A stretch of DNA of 64,000 nucleotides from Nitrospirillum pindoramense (GCF_007827955.1 NZ_VITR01000008.1:186001-250000), one strand, 5' to 3'; counted from the stretch's first letter, positions 44,340-53,451 are shown. Numbers and translations are program-made. Notes: a model not told the origin generated them from the letters alone.

Positions 44340-45056
44340 TCAAAGCTGGCCGGCGTCCAACAGCGTTTCCGCCTTGGCGAAGGCGGCGGGGTCGTCCACG
44401 TCGATCCAGATGCGCTCACCAATGTCCAGGACCAGCGCCTTCTTCCAGCCCGCGAGCACGTTCATGGCCCCCGAAATGCTGTCGTCACCCTTGGCTTGAC
44501 TGGCCTCCAGGGCTGTGAACATGCCGGGGGTGCAGAGGAAGACGCCGGTGTCGAAGGCATTGAAGTCACGGATGACCTTGCCGATGTTCTCGATGCGGCC
44601 GTCCACGCACTTCACGCGGGTGACATCCTCGGGATCGTTCAGCGGTCGGTCGATGTTGAAATCGACCGCCAAGGTCACGGTGTCCGTCCCCGCCGGGGCC
44701 GCCATCAGGGCCCGGAAAATTCCGGGATCCACCAGATGATCGCACATGGTCAGCAGGAACGGTTCCGTCAGCTGCGCCCGCGCCTTATGCACCGAGATGC
44801 CGTTGGCACGGTCCCATTCGTCATTGACGACGTGGGTAACGGTCACGCCCAGGGTGGGGGCGAGCGCATCCAGAGCCGCGCGCAGCTCCTGCCCGCGGTA
44901 GCCGCTGACGACCACGAATTCGTCGACGCCGGCGCTGTGGGCGCCCTGGATCACCCGCTCGATCAGCGGGCTGCCCTTGATCGGGATAAGGGGCTTGGAC
45001 AGCCCCTTATCCCGCAGCCGGGTTCCCTGCCCGGCGGCGACGATCAGGCACTTCAT
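44340..45056 (-). CDS. Nucleotidyltransferase, predicted CTP:inositol-1-phosphate cytidylyltransferase
   Basis: 238 residues. A Rossmann-like nucleotidyltransferase fold is marked by AAGQGTRLRDKG (residues 7-18), the KPLIPIKGSPLIE loop with K21, and FLLTMCDHLVDP, a pattern I associate with the archaeal inositol-phosphate cytidylyltransferases that precede a CDP-alcohol transferase. Its start overlaps the stop of ino1 by 4 bp (ATGA) and the transferase gene follows 18 bases later. This order matches the route inositol-phosphate to CDP-inositol to phosphoinositol lipid. Other sugar-1-phosphates cannot be excluded by sequence. Confidence 0.82.
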   Translation of the reverse strand: MKCLIVAAGQGTRLRDKGLSKPLIPIKGSPLIERVIQGAHSAGVDEFVVVSGYRGQELRAALDALAPTLGVTVTHVVNDEWDRANGISVHKARAQLTEPFLLTMCDHLVDPGIFRALMAAPAGTDTVTLAVDFNIDRPLNDPEDVTRVKCVDGRIENIGKVIRDFNAFDTGVFLCTPGMFTALEASQAKGDDSISGAMNVLAGWKKALVLDIGERIWIDVDDPAAFAKAETLLDAGQL

Positions 45057-46180
45057 TTGGCGACGGCGAGCTTCAGCGTGTTGCCGCGGATGAAGGTCTC
45101 GGTCATCTGGTAGGCATCGTCATCGGTGTACTGCACCGGCGGATGCTTGCAGAAGTAAGCGCTGGGGCCTTCGAGAACGCCGCCGATGCCATTGTCCAGG
45201 GCCAGCTTGCAGCAGCGGATCATGTCGATGACCACGCCGGCGGAGTTGGGGGAATCCTCGACCGACAGGCGCAGTTCGATGTCCATGGGGACGTCACCGA
45301 ACAGATGGCCTTCCATGCGGATGAAGCACAGCTTGTTGTCGTTCTGCCAGGGAACATAATCGCTGGGGCCGACGTGGATGTTCTCATCCTCGATGCGCTT
45401 GTGGGCGACGGCCTGCACCGCCTCCGTCTTCGAGGTCTTCTTGGACACCAGGCGGGCCTGGTTCTTCATGTTCAGGAAGTCGGTGTTGCCGCCGGTGTTG
45501 AGCTGGTAGGTGCGTAGCAGCTTCACACCGCGCTTGGCGAACAGGTCGGTCAGCACGCGGTGGGTGATGGTGGCGCCCACCTGGGACTTGATGTCGTCGC
45601 CGACGATGGGCAGGTTGCGCGCCTTGAATCGGTCGGCGAACGCCTTATCGCTGGCGATGAACACCGGCATGTTGTTGACGAAGGCCAGGCCGGCCTCCAA
45701 CGCGCACTCGGCGTAGAAGCGGGCGGCCTGTTCGGAACCCACCGGCATGTAGTTCAGCAGGACCTCGGCGCCAGTGCGCTTCAGTTCCGCGACGATCTCA
45801 GCCTTGGTCAGCTCGACCGCGTCGGAGCGGACGAAGGTCCGATCCTCGGAATAGTCGGCCATGTGCTCGGAAATGCCGTCCAGCACCTGGCCCATCTTCA
45901 CGATGACGCCGCTGTCGGGAATGTCGGCCTGGAAAATCTTGGTGCAATTCGGCTTGGCGAAGATGGCGCGGTGCACATCCGTGCCGACCTTGCGGGCATC
46001 GACGTCGAAAGCGGCCACCACCTCGATGTCGCACGGCAGGTAACCGCCGATCTCGCGGTGCATGAGACCGACCACACCCTCCCGGCACCGTTCCGGCGTG
46101 TAGTAGTGGATGCCTTGGATGAGCGCGCTCGCGCAGTTTCCGATCCCCGCAATGGCGATACGGATTTTGCCCTTTTGCAT
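45053..46180 (-). CDS. ino1: Inositol-3-phosphate synthase (MIPS)
   Basis: 375 residues of the Ino1 family, converting glucose-6-phosphate to inositol-3-phosphate with NAD. Signs: AIAGIGNCASALIQGI for the nucleotide, LLNYMPVGSEQAARFYAECAL, VGDDIKSQVGATITHRVL, and LNTGGNTDFLNM. This is the actinobacterial/alphaproteobacterial-length form. It leads the three-gene inositol operon. Without it the next two genes would lack a substrate, which supports a route that makes inositol from glucose. Confidence 0.95.
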   Translation of the reverse strand: MQKGKIRIAIAGIGNCASALIQGIHYYTPERCREGVVGLMHREIGGYLPCDIEVVAAFDVDARKVGTDVHRAIFAKPNCTKIFQADIPDSGVIVKMGQVLDGISEHMADYSEDRTFVRSDAVELTKAEIVAELKRTGAEVLLNYMPVGSEQAARFYAECALEAGLAFVNNMPVFIASDKAFADRFKARNLPIVGDDIKSQVGATITHRVLTDLFAKRGVKLLRTYQLNTGGNTDFLNMKNQARLVSKKTSKTEAVQAVAHKRIEDENIHVGPSDYVPWQNDNKLCFIRMEGHLFGDVPMDIELRLSVEDSPNSAGVVIDMIRCCKLALDNGIGGVLEGPSAYFCKHPPVQYTDDDAYQMTETFIRGNTLKLAVAK

Positions 46181-46486
46181 GACGTAACCTGTGAGTTGCT
46201 AGGTTATCGGAACCACGTCTGCCGCATTTTGTTGCGGACAGCCTATCGTTGCAGCGGCGATACCCCGCGCACTTGCATGACGATAATGCGTGAAACAGCT
46301 TAGAAACAGCACTGACATATTTCTGCTAAGTCATATCCTGAACACCCGGTCGCTGCGAGAGGCGATGCCAGCACCTTTTCGGGAGGGAGCCTCCACCCGC
46401 GCGCATATTGCGTTTTAGCTACTAATTTGCATAGCTGTCAGCAGCCTTTCAGCTAGCCACGGTAGAGCTAGGTTAGAATTCCGACT
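46181..46486. promoter_or_regulatory. Divergent intergenic region, ino1 / FAAL
   Basis: 306 bases without a gene, AT-richer than the flanks, holding promoters for the inositol operon (minus) and the FAAL-cerR operon (plus). It contains a direct repeat: GAAACAGC at 46292-46299 and 46303-46310, spaced 11 bases start to start, about one helical turn. A short inverted CTAGC...GCTAG lies near 46452-46470. No -35/-10 box can be assigned with confidence. Confidence 0.5.
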
Positions 46487-48235
46487 ATGACGTCAGCCAC
46501 ACCCTCCCATCGTCCTGGGCTTCCCGTGCGTTACGCGGATTTCGGCTCCATCGCCGAAGCGCTGGATTACGCGGCACAAGGCCCCACCGGCTTCAACTTT
46601 TACTCGGGCAAAGGTGTACTCAGCGAAGCGCTTACTTACGCCAGGCTGCGGGACGAGGCGATCACGCTCGCCCGGCGGCTGCTGGGCGCCGGCTTGCAGC
46701 CGGGTGAGCGCGTCGGCCTGATCGCCGAAAGCGACGGCGACTTCGTCCGCGCCTTCTTCGCCTGCCAATATGCCGGCCTGGTGCCAGCCCCCCTGCCCCT
46801 GCCCGCCGCCTTCGGTGGCAAGGATACCTACATCGCGCACATCCGGCGCATGCTGGAAAGCTGCGGGGCGACGGCGGCCTTCGGTCCCGCCATGCTGGGC
46901 GACTGGCTGGCCCCGGCGGTGGCGGGGCTTGGCCTCAGGATGTCCGGCACCCTGGACCAGCTGGCCACGGTGGCGCCGCATCAGGGGGACCTGCCGCCGC
47001 AGGACCCGGATGGCATCAGCTATCTGCAATTCTCATCCGGCAGCACCCGCTTCCCCATGGGGATCGCCGTCACCCACCGCGCCTTTCTCAGCAACGCCGC
47101 CCATGTGGGCCGCAGCGGGCTGATGATCGGCGACGGCGACCGGTGCGTGTCCTGGCTGCCGTTTTACCATGACATGGGCCTGGTCGGTTTCCTCCTGATC
47201 CCCATGGCCTGCCAGGTGTCGGTGGACACGCTGCCGACGCGGGAGTTCGCGCGCCGGCCGCTGATCTGGCTGGACCTGATCAGCCGCAACCGGGGGACCA
47301 TCTCCTACAGCCCGTCCTTCGGCTATGAGTTGTGCGCCCGGCGTGCCGAGACTCTGCCGACCGACGGCATCGACCTGTCGAGCTGGCGCAGCGCCGGCAT
47401 CGGCGGCGACATGATTCGGCCCAAGGTGCTGGCCAACTTCGCCAGCCGCTTCGCCGCCAACGGCTTCAGCGCGGGCGCCTTCGTGCCCAGCTACGGCATG
47501 GCGGAGGCCACCCTGGCCCTGAATTTCACACCGAGGGGCCAGGGCGCGCAGGTCGACGTGGTCGACAGCATCGTCCTGGAGAACGAGCACCGGGCCGTGG
47601 CACCGGCGAACGACGGGGACCGCAGCCGCACCTTCGTCCTGTGCGGGCGCATCCTGCCCGAGCATGAGATCGAGGTGCGCGACGCGGCCGGCTCACCGCA
47701 GCCGCAGCGCCGCATCGGCCGCATTTTCGTCCGCGGGCCCAGCCTGATGACCGGCTATTACGGTGCGCCCGAGGAAACCGCCCGAGTCCTGGATGCCGAG
47801 GGATGGCTGGACACCGGCGACCTGGGCTATCTGCTGGACGACCAGATCGTCATCACCGGCCGGGCCAAGGACCTGATCATCGTCAACGGCCGCAACCTGT
47901 GGCCTCAGGATCTGGAATGGACAGCCGAGGCGGAGGTCGCCTCCCTGCGCAGCGGCGACGTCGCGGTGTTCTCCGTCGATAACGGCCTGGAAGAGGAAGT
48001 GGTGACGCTGGTCCAATGCCGCAGCCCGGATCCTGCGGCACGGGACTCGCTGACCGACGCCATCGCCAATGTCTTCCGCAGTCGGCACGGCGTCCTGTCG
48101 CGCATTGTCCTGGTCCCGCCGCACAGCCTGCCCCAGACGACGTCGGGCAAGCTGAGTCGCAGCCGGGCGCGGGCGATGTACCTGGACGGCGCCTTCACCG
48201 CCGCCAACGCCGCCCCGGTGGCCAAGAGCGCATGA
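46487..48235 (+). CDS. Fatty acyl-AMP ligase (FAAL-type acyl-ACP synthetase)
   Basis: 582 residues of the adenylate-forming family: P-loop LQFSSGSTRFPMGIAVTH, SYGMAEATLALNFT, and the C-terminal hinge TGDLGYLLDDQIVITGRAKDLIIVNGRN. FAALs activate a fatty acid and pass it to an acyl carrier protein. The locus carries a dedicated ACP, so this enzyme probably loads it to supply SPT or the ceramide synthase. The Caulobacter sphingolipid locus has the same type of gene. The stop overlaps the next ATG (ATGA), coupling it to cerR. No obvious strong ribosome site. Confidence 0.92.
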   Translation: MTSATPSHRPGLPVRYADFGSIAEALDYAAQGPTGFNFYSGKGVLSEALTYARLRDEAITLARRLLGAGLQPGERVGLIAESDGDFVRAFFACQYAGLVPAPLPLPAAFGGKDTYIAHIRRMLESCGATAAFGPAMLGDWLAPAVAGLGLRMSGTLDQLATVAPHQGDLPPQDPDGISYLQFSSGSTRFPMGIAVTHRAFLSNAAHVGRSGLMIGDGDRCVSWLPFYHDMGLVGFLLIPMACQVSVDTLPTREFARRPLIWLDLISRNRGTISYSPSFGYELCARRAETLPTDGIDLSSWRSAGIGGDMIRPKVLANFASRFAANGFSAGAFVPSYGMAEATLALNFTPRGQGAQVDVVDSIVLENEHRAVAPANDGDRSRTFVLCGRILPEHEIEVRDAAGSPQPQRRIGRIFVRGPSLMTGYYGAPEETARVLDAEGWLDTGDLGYLLDDQIVITGRAKDLIIVNGRNLWPQDLEWTAEAEVASLRSGDVAVFSVDNGLEEEVVTLVQCRSPDPAARDSLTDAIANVFRSRHGVLSRIVLVPPHSLPQTTSGKLSRSRARAMYLDGAFTAANAAPVAKSA

Positions 48236-49197
48236 CGGGCGCGCCCCTGGTCGCGGTCACGGGGGCGACGGGTTTTCTCGGCGGACATCTTGTCCAGGTC
48301 CTGGCCAAGGCGGGCGCGCGCGTGCGGATCCTGGCCCGCCGGCCTCCGGCCGCAGGGGTAGGTGACGATGTGGAGGTCGTGCCGGGTGATCTGGCCGACG
48401 ACGGCGCCCTGCGGCGCCTGGCCAAGGACGCCCACGTCCTGATCCATGCCGCCGGGCTGATCAAAGCGCGGGACCGGGAAACCTTCCTGCGCGTCAACCG
48501 CGACGGCGCCGCCCAGGCGGCGCGGCTGCTGCGGGAGACGGCGCCCGGCGCGCGACTCGTCGCCATTTCCTCCCTCGCCGCGCGAGAGCCGCACCTGTCC
48601 CCCTACGCCGCCAGCAAGCGGGCGGGCGAGGACGCGCTGCGCCTGGTCTACGCCGACACGCCGCGTCACCTCACCATCCTGCGACCGCCCATGATCTATG
48701 GCCCCGGGGATCGCGAGACCCTGGCCATCTTCCAGGCGGCACGCTGGCCTTGGGCCGTGCTGGTCGGGACTGGGCGCATCGCGGCGGTCCATGTCACGGA
48801 CGCCGCCGCCGCCATCGCGGCCGTGGCCATGGGGCCACACGCGGATCTGGCGGCCGGCGGCACCTGGGCCCTGGCCGATGACACCCCGGGCGGTTATCCC
48901 ATGGCCGAGGTGATGCGCCAGGCCGCCCAGGCGATGGGGCGCTCCGCCCCACCCCGCCTGGTGGACATACCGGGACCGCTGCTGCTGGCGGCCGGACGGC
49001 TCTCGTCCCGATGGGGGGCGTTACGGGGCACGGCACCCATCTTCACCGAGGGCAAGGCGCGCGAAATCCTGCATCCGGACTGGACGGTGACGCCGCAAGA
49101 ACTGCTGCCCGCCGCCCTGCACGCCCCCAGGATCGGCTTGGCCGAAGGTTTCCGCGACACCGTCGCCTGGTACAGGGCCGCCGGCTGGCTGAAATAA
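48232..49197 (+). CDS. cerR: NAD(P)-dependent epimerase/reductase family, predicted ceramide reductase
   Basis: 321 residues. Extended short-chain dehydrogenase: VTGATGFLGGHLVQVL (residues 8-23) and the catalytic Tyr-x3-Lys in YAASKRAGE (Y125, K129). The frame runs further upstream but that part is a shadow of FAAL; the ATG at 48232 overlaps the FAAL stop. In Caulobacter the homologue CerR reduces the keto group of 3-ketoceramide. Its neighbours here are the same. Specificity is inferred from context, since the family itself is broad. Confidence 0.87.
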   Translation: MTGAPLVAVTGATGFLGGHLVQVLAKAGARVRILARRPPAAGVGDDVEVVPGDLADDGALRRLAKDAHVLIHAAGLIKARDRETFLRVNRDGAAQAARLLRETAPGARLVAISSLAAREPHLSPYAASKRAGEDALRLVYADTPRHLTILRPPMIYGPGDRETLAIFQAARWPWAVLVGTGRIAAVHVTDAAAAIAAVAMGPHADLAAGGTWALADDTPGGYPMAEVMRQAAQAMGRSAPPRLVDIPGPLLLAAGRLSSRWGALRGTAPIFTEGKAREILHPDWTVTPQELLPAALHAPRIGLAEGFRDTVAWYRAAGWLK

Positions 49198-49198
49198 G

Positions 49199-49214
49199 CC
49201 AAGCGGCGGCTTGG
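49199..49214. terminator. Short hairpin between convergent cerR and ceramide synthase genes
   Basis: CCAAGC (49199-49204) and GCTTGG (49209-49214) form a perfect 6-bp stem with a 4-base loop in the 20-base gap between the two stops. It is not followed by a T-run on either side, so it is a weak candidate. Confidence 0.4.
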
Positions 49215-49217
49215 GTC

Positions 49218-50348
49218 TCACAGGTCCTTGCCGTAGATGCGGTAGGTCTTGTACGCGACGCCGCCCAGGCTTTCGTTGATGCGGCGCATGGGCATGTTGT
49301 CCTCCAGAATCCAGGACAGTTCGATGTGCTGGAACCCCATGGCGGCGGCATCCTTGCGCACCGCGTCGATGAGCAGGAAGGGCAGCAGGCTGCCGATCAC
49401 GCCTTGTGAAGCCGACTTGCGGATGCCCATCAGCGGCACACGGGCGGTCTTCAGGCCCGCGACCTTCATGCGCCACAACAGCTTGGCCCAACCGAAGGGC
49501 AGCAGACGGCCGTTCAGGTCGCGGATCGCCTCGTTCAGGTTCGGCAGGCAGACGATGAAGCCCACCGCCTGTCCGTCCACTTCCACGAAACGGACCAGAC
49601 GGGGGTCCAGCAAGGGCCGCAACGACTTCGCCAGGTGATCGGTCTCGATCTCCGTCAGGGGCACGAATCCCCAGTTGTCCTGCCACGCATCGTTGAAGAT
49701 GGAGGTGACGGCCCGGATCTCGTCATCGTACCGCTTGAAATCCATGCGGCGGACGGTCAGGCCCTTGGGCAAGGGCCGGTCGATCAGCCGGCGGGCGCCG
49801 GCGGGCAGTGGCTGGGTGATGTCGTAGAGATAGGCGTAGACATCCTTATTCTTGGCCAACCCCTGCTTTTCCAACCGCGGCCCCAGGTAGGGCTTGTCAT
49901 GCCCCATCAGCAGCATGGGCGGGGTATCGAACCCATCCACCAGCAGGCCGATCTCCTCATTGATGTTGAGGTTGAAGGGCCCCTGCATGCGGGTCATGCC
50001 GCGTGAGCGCAGCCAGGCCGCCGCCGTATCCAGCAGCGCCTTCACCACCGCGGCGTCATCCACCGCGGCGATCATGCCGAACTGCCCGGCGGCGCCGGGG
50101 TCGCGGGCCCGGGCATGATGGTCGATCTGGGCGCTGATCCGGCCCACGTCGCGGCCGTCCCGCCGCGCCAGCCAGAACTGGACATCGGCATGGCCGAAGA
50201 AGGGGTTCTTGCTGGTCAGCGCCTCTTTACGTTCCAGATGCAGCGGCGCGATGTAGTGGGGATCGTCCTTGTGCAGCCCCTCGGGCAGCCGGATGAATCG
50301 GTCGAGCAGGGCGGCACCCGCGACCGGAATGATCTCAACCGAACTCAC
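49218..50348 (-). CDS. bcerS: Predicted bacterial ceramide synthase (GNAT-fold)
   Basis: 376 residues of the GNAT-like family often annotated as hypothetical or dATP pyrophosphohydrolase-like. Features: KDDPHYIAPLHLERKEAL, a DVGRISAQIDHH strand, the GPFNLNINEEIGLLVDGFD segment, and PHRVPLMGIRK-like residues before the C-terminal half. In Caulobacter this type of protein acylates the sphingoid base to make 3-ketoceramide. The start overlaps the hydroxylase stop by 4 bp (ATGA). The assignment uses the family memory plus the neighbouring spt, cerR and FAAL genes. Confidence 0.85.
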   Translation of the reverse strand: MSSVEIIPVAGAALLDRFIRLPEGLHKDDPHYIAPLHLERKEALTSKNPFFGHADVQFWLARRDGRDVGRISAQIDHHARARDPGAAGQFGMIAAVDDAAVVKALLDTAAAWLRSRGMTRMQGPFNLNINEEIGLLVDGFDTPPMLLMGHDKPYLGPRLEKQGLAKNKDVYAYLYDITQPLPAGARRLIDRPLPKGLTVRRMDFKRYDDEIRAVTSIFNDAWQDNWGFVPLTEIETDHLAKSLRPLLDPRLVRFVEVDGQAVGFIVCLPNLNEAIRDLNGRLLPFGWAKLLWRMKVAGLKTARVPLMGIRKSASQGVIGSLLPFLLIDAVRKDAAAMGFQHIELSWILEDNMPMRRINESLGGVAYKTYRIYGKDL

Positions 50349-51136
50349 GAGGCGGCACCCCCTGTCTCAGAAGCGGCAAAGGCGGACGGTGGACGGTCCC
50401 GCGGCGGCGCGCCGGTCGCCCGCATCACCCAGGGATAGCGCTGCGCCTCGGCCACGTCATAACCTAGATTGAAGACGGTGGCGCTTTTGGGGCAGTCACG
50501 CGCGGAAGCGAAATAGGTGCCGAACAACCGGTCCGGCGTGAAGCTGACGATACCCAGGTTGGTATCCTCATTATGGAAATGGTGGATCAGATGATCCCGC
50601 TTCAGCTTCAGGATGAACGGGTTCGTGGGCTTGTAATTCAGATGCTGGATGCAGTGGATGAATTCATACACGCAGGTCAGGACCAGGCCCATGGACAGCG
50701 CGGCGGCGGCGGCAGGCCAGCCACCGATGGCATAACCGACAGGCACCGTCACGCAGGCGATGGTGGGCAGCGTGTTCAGCGGCGAACCGAACAGGACCTC
50801 CAGCAGGTGGGGATCCTGGTGATGGTCGAAATGGATGCGCTTCCAGAGGGTGGCGCTCCACTTCATCTTGTACAGCCAGCGGCCGTGCAGGATGTAGCGG
50901 TGGATGAGGTACCAGGCCATCGGGTACACCAGGAAGACGGCCACGACAGCGAGGGCCGGCGGAACGGCACTGTCCGCCGTCACGGCGGCGTAGCCAGCCG
51001 CAAGGACGGCCAGGACAGCGTAAACCTGGATCGCGGGATGGGTGAGGTATGCGCCCCACAGGTCCGCCAGGGTCATGCGGCCCAAATCATAACTGCGCCC
51101 GTGCCAAGCGCGGCCCCAGGCGAGCTTTTGTGCCAT
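50345..51136 (-). CDS. Fatty-acid/sphingolipid hydroxylase (sterol desaturase superfamily)
   Basis: 263 residues, several membrane helices, and the diiron histidine clusters HRYILHG, HFDHHQDPH, HCIQHLNY and HLIHHFHNED in order. Members hydroxylate sphingoid bases or amide-linked fatty acids. The gene is coupled to the ceramide synthase gene, so a hydroxylated ceramide is expected, but whether the base or the acyl chain is modified cannot be told. I chose the ATG at 51136; the longer frame from 51313 adds a leader with no homology look. Confidence 0.9.
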   Translation of the reverse strand: MAQKLAWGRAWHGRSYDLGRMTLADLWGAYLTHPAIQVYAVLAVLAAGYAAVTADSAVPPALAVVAVFLVYPMAWYLIHRYILHGRWLYKMKWSATLWKRIHFDHHQDPHLLEVLFGSPLNTLPTIACVTVPVGYAIGGWPAAAAALSMGLVLTCVYEFIHCIQHLNYKPTNPFILKLKRDHLIHHFHNEDTNLGIVSFTPDRLFGTYFASARDCPKSATVFNLGYDVAEAQRYPWVMRATGAPPRDRPPSAFAASETGGAAS

Positions 51137-51255
51137 TTTTTCGTCCTCGGGTTTCGGGAAAAACCGCCCATGGGAGCGGTGAAACAAGGAAACGGGTTCC
51201 CGTTCTATCGCGGTTGCGCAAATTTGGTAAAGGGCCATTTCCGACCCCGCGCCCT

Positions 51256-53316
51256 TCACCGGCCGGAGTGCGGCCCCAGGGGCGACCGAACAGCGAGATA
51301 GACGGTACTCCACAATTGGGCGGCGTTGGCCTCATCGGCATCGCCGCCGCTGGCGCCAAAAGCGACGGGCTGGTAGCGCCCGTCCTGATAGGACCAGGAC
51401 CAAAGCTCCGAATTGCGCAACGACCGCGTGGCGTCGATGGCTTGCCAAAGTGCCGCCTGGGCCTGGCGCAAACGCCGCCGGGTGCCGGCAGGCAAATCCG
51501 ACCGCCGCGCCTGACGGTCCAGGCCAGCCGCCATCATGGCCTGCTGCCAGGACCAGACCACGCTGCCATGGTAGGCGCTGCGGGTGAAGCGGGCCTGCAC
51601 GTCGGCCGGCGCGAAGGCCGGGTTGGCCACGACCATGCCGGCATCCGTCATCAGGCCCGCGGGAAAGGGACGCAGCAGGCTCGCCGCCACCTGATCCAGC
51701 GTGCGGGCATCGGGCCGGCCGAACAGCAGGCCGTAGCCCTCATCGGAATGCATGACCGGCACCGGGTCGCCCGTACGGGTCAGCGACAGCGCATGGAAGC
51801 GGACAGCGCCACGGCCCAGGGCGGCGGCCGTGTCCGGGACACCAAGGTCGCGGGCGTAGGCCCCAACCGCCGCCTTGGCACGCCGTTCCGGCACCGTGAC
51901 GGTGAACAGCGGCGGCGCCTTGGCCCGCCACACCGCCGCCATGCCGGCGGCCCGCGACAGCAGCGGCCGGTCACCCGGGTCGAGGTAGGGGTCGAGCAGT
52001 CCGCTTTTCAGCAGGGCGGTACAGGCGTCCAAGGCCGCTGGAACCAGAATGGCGTTGACGTCGTAGGCATAGAGGCCGCCGCCCAGGCCGGCGGCGCTGT
52101 CACGCCATTGCCCCACAGGCAGGCCATGCTTCAGACGGATCATGTTGGAATAGCGCGGCTCACGGGCGAAGGCGGCGGCATGCAGCACCACATACCGCAG
52201 GTTCTGCACCAGATCGCGGCCCACGGGGCCCACCTGAGCGTCCCGGCCGTCACCGCTGGCGAGGAACGCGCCGGCGCGCGCCCGGCCGCGCGGATCGTCC
52301 AGCAGCCACGGCCGCGTCACCACCGACAGCATGAAGTCGCTGTCGATCATCTTGTAATCGTAGACCGGCTCATCAGAGGCGGTGGCCTCGCGCTTCAGAT
52401 GGTCCAGGATGGCGAATTCGCCCACGTCCTCCTCATGCGCGACCTCCCCGATCAAGGACAGACGGGCGAAAACGGAGCGCAAGCCGGCCTCCACCGCCTC
52501 CGCCCGCAGCGCGGGCATCAACAGCATGACCGACATCATGGTGTCGCGACCGAAGTAGGTGTCGAAGCGCCAGGACCCGGCCAGGAGTTTCTCCTGATAG
52601 CTGAGGAAGGCCAGGGTATCGCGGGCGGCCGTGTCGGGGGCGGCACGGTCGTTCAACAGGGCCTCAGCCGGCAGGGGGGTCAGCGGCGTTTCCCCGGTCA
52701 GGGCGGTGATACGCAGGCCGATGCTGCCGTCGGGGGCGGCCAGCAGCGCCGTGTCCGTCGCCTGGCCGTGCACCACCTCGACGGACAGGCGGTAACCGGG
52801 CTTCCCGTCCAGACGGTCGCGGGCCCAGGAAAAGCGGCCACCGTCGCGCAGGAGGTCGGGGCTGATGCTGTCGGGCACGGTGTGCAAGGCATCATAGTCG
52901 CGCAGGACGCGGGTGCTGGATAGCACCGCCTGGCGGATGCCAACGCTGCCCGCCGCCAGGCGGGCCTCGAAGGTGATTCCCCGCAAGGGTCGGCCTTGCG
53001 CGTCATTTTCCGTCACGGGTGTGGGCGGCGCCGTCAGGGTCCAGTCACCCGACCCCTGGCCCTGCGGCACGTCCAGCCACAGGCCCACGCCGCTGTTGCC
53101 TGCTGGAAAGGCCACGATGACGCGGGGATCGGCACCGGCGCGCAGCACCAGATGGGCGGCCACGTCGCCGGCGCGCACGAACTGGTTGATGTTGCGTCCC
53201 TCCGCCACGCCGTAGGACAAGCCTGCCGTCTCGGCGGCGGACGCCACCTCCATCGGCGCCATCAGCAGCGACAGGGCGAAAGCGACGGGGGCGAATAGGT
53301 GGAGGAAACGCGGCAT
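51256..53316 (-). CDS. Secreted six-hairpin-type glycosidase, substrate unknown
   Basis: 686 residues with a signal peptide (FLHLFAPVAFALSLLMAP, cleavage near EVASA). The middle has RFDTYFGRDTMMSVMLLMPALR, which resembles the FGRDT pattern of debranching-type glucosidases with an alpha-six-hairpin barrel. Later come VYDYKMIDSDFMLS and SAYHGSVVWSWQQAMM. Probably a periplasmic exo- or debranching glycosidase. The exact family was not recognised. The ATG at 53316 gives the best signal peptide; the earlier ATG adds 28 residues. It lies after, and in the same direction as, the epimerase operon. Confidence 0.75.
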   Translation of the reverse strand: MPRFLHLFAPVAFALSLLMAPMEVASAAETAGLSYGVAEGRNINQFVRAGDVAAHLVLRAGADPRVIVAFPAGNSGVGLWLDVPQGQGSGDWTLTAPPTPVTENDAQGRPLRGITFEARLAAGSVGIRQAVLSSTRVLRDYDALHTVPDSISPDLLRDGGRFSWARDRLDGKPGYRLSVEVVHGQATDTALLAAPDGSIGLRITALTGETPLTPLPAEALLNDRAAPDTAARDTLAFLSYQEKLLAGSWRFDTYFGRDTMMSVMLLMPALRAEAVEAGLRSVFARLSLIGEVAHEEDVGEFAILDHLKREATASDEPVYDYKMIDSDFMLSVVTRPWLLDDPRGRARAGAFLASGDGRDAQVGPVGRDLVQNLRYVVLHAAAFAREPRYSNMIRLKHGLPVGQWRDSAAGLGGGLYAYDVNAILVPAALDACTALLKSGLLDPYLDPGDRPLLSRAAGMAAVWRAKAPPLFTVTVPERRAKAAVGAYARDLGVPDTAAALGRGAVRFHALSLTRTGDPVPVMHSDEGYGLLFGRPDARTLDQVAASLLRPFPAGLMTDAGMVVANPAFAPADVQARFTRSAYHGSVVWSWQQAMMAAGLDRQARRSDLPAGTRRRLRQAQAALWQAIDATRSLRNSELWSWSYQDGRYQPVAFGASGGDADEANAAQLWSTVYLAVRSPLGPHSGR

Positions 53317-53451
53317 GGCGGCGGCACCTTCGTGCGGAACGACAGCGGACAAGAAACTAGTCCGCCGCCCGGTTCCGTCGAGCTGGCAAGCCGCCGCCAA
53401 CGGGCACCAGGGAGAGATACCCCTAGAAGCGAAGGGGCCGCCGCCGTCGGA

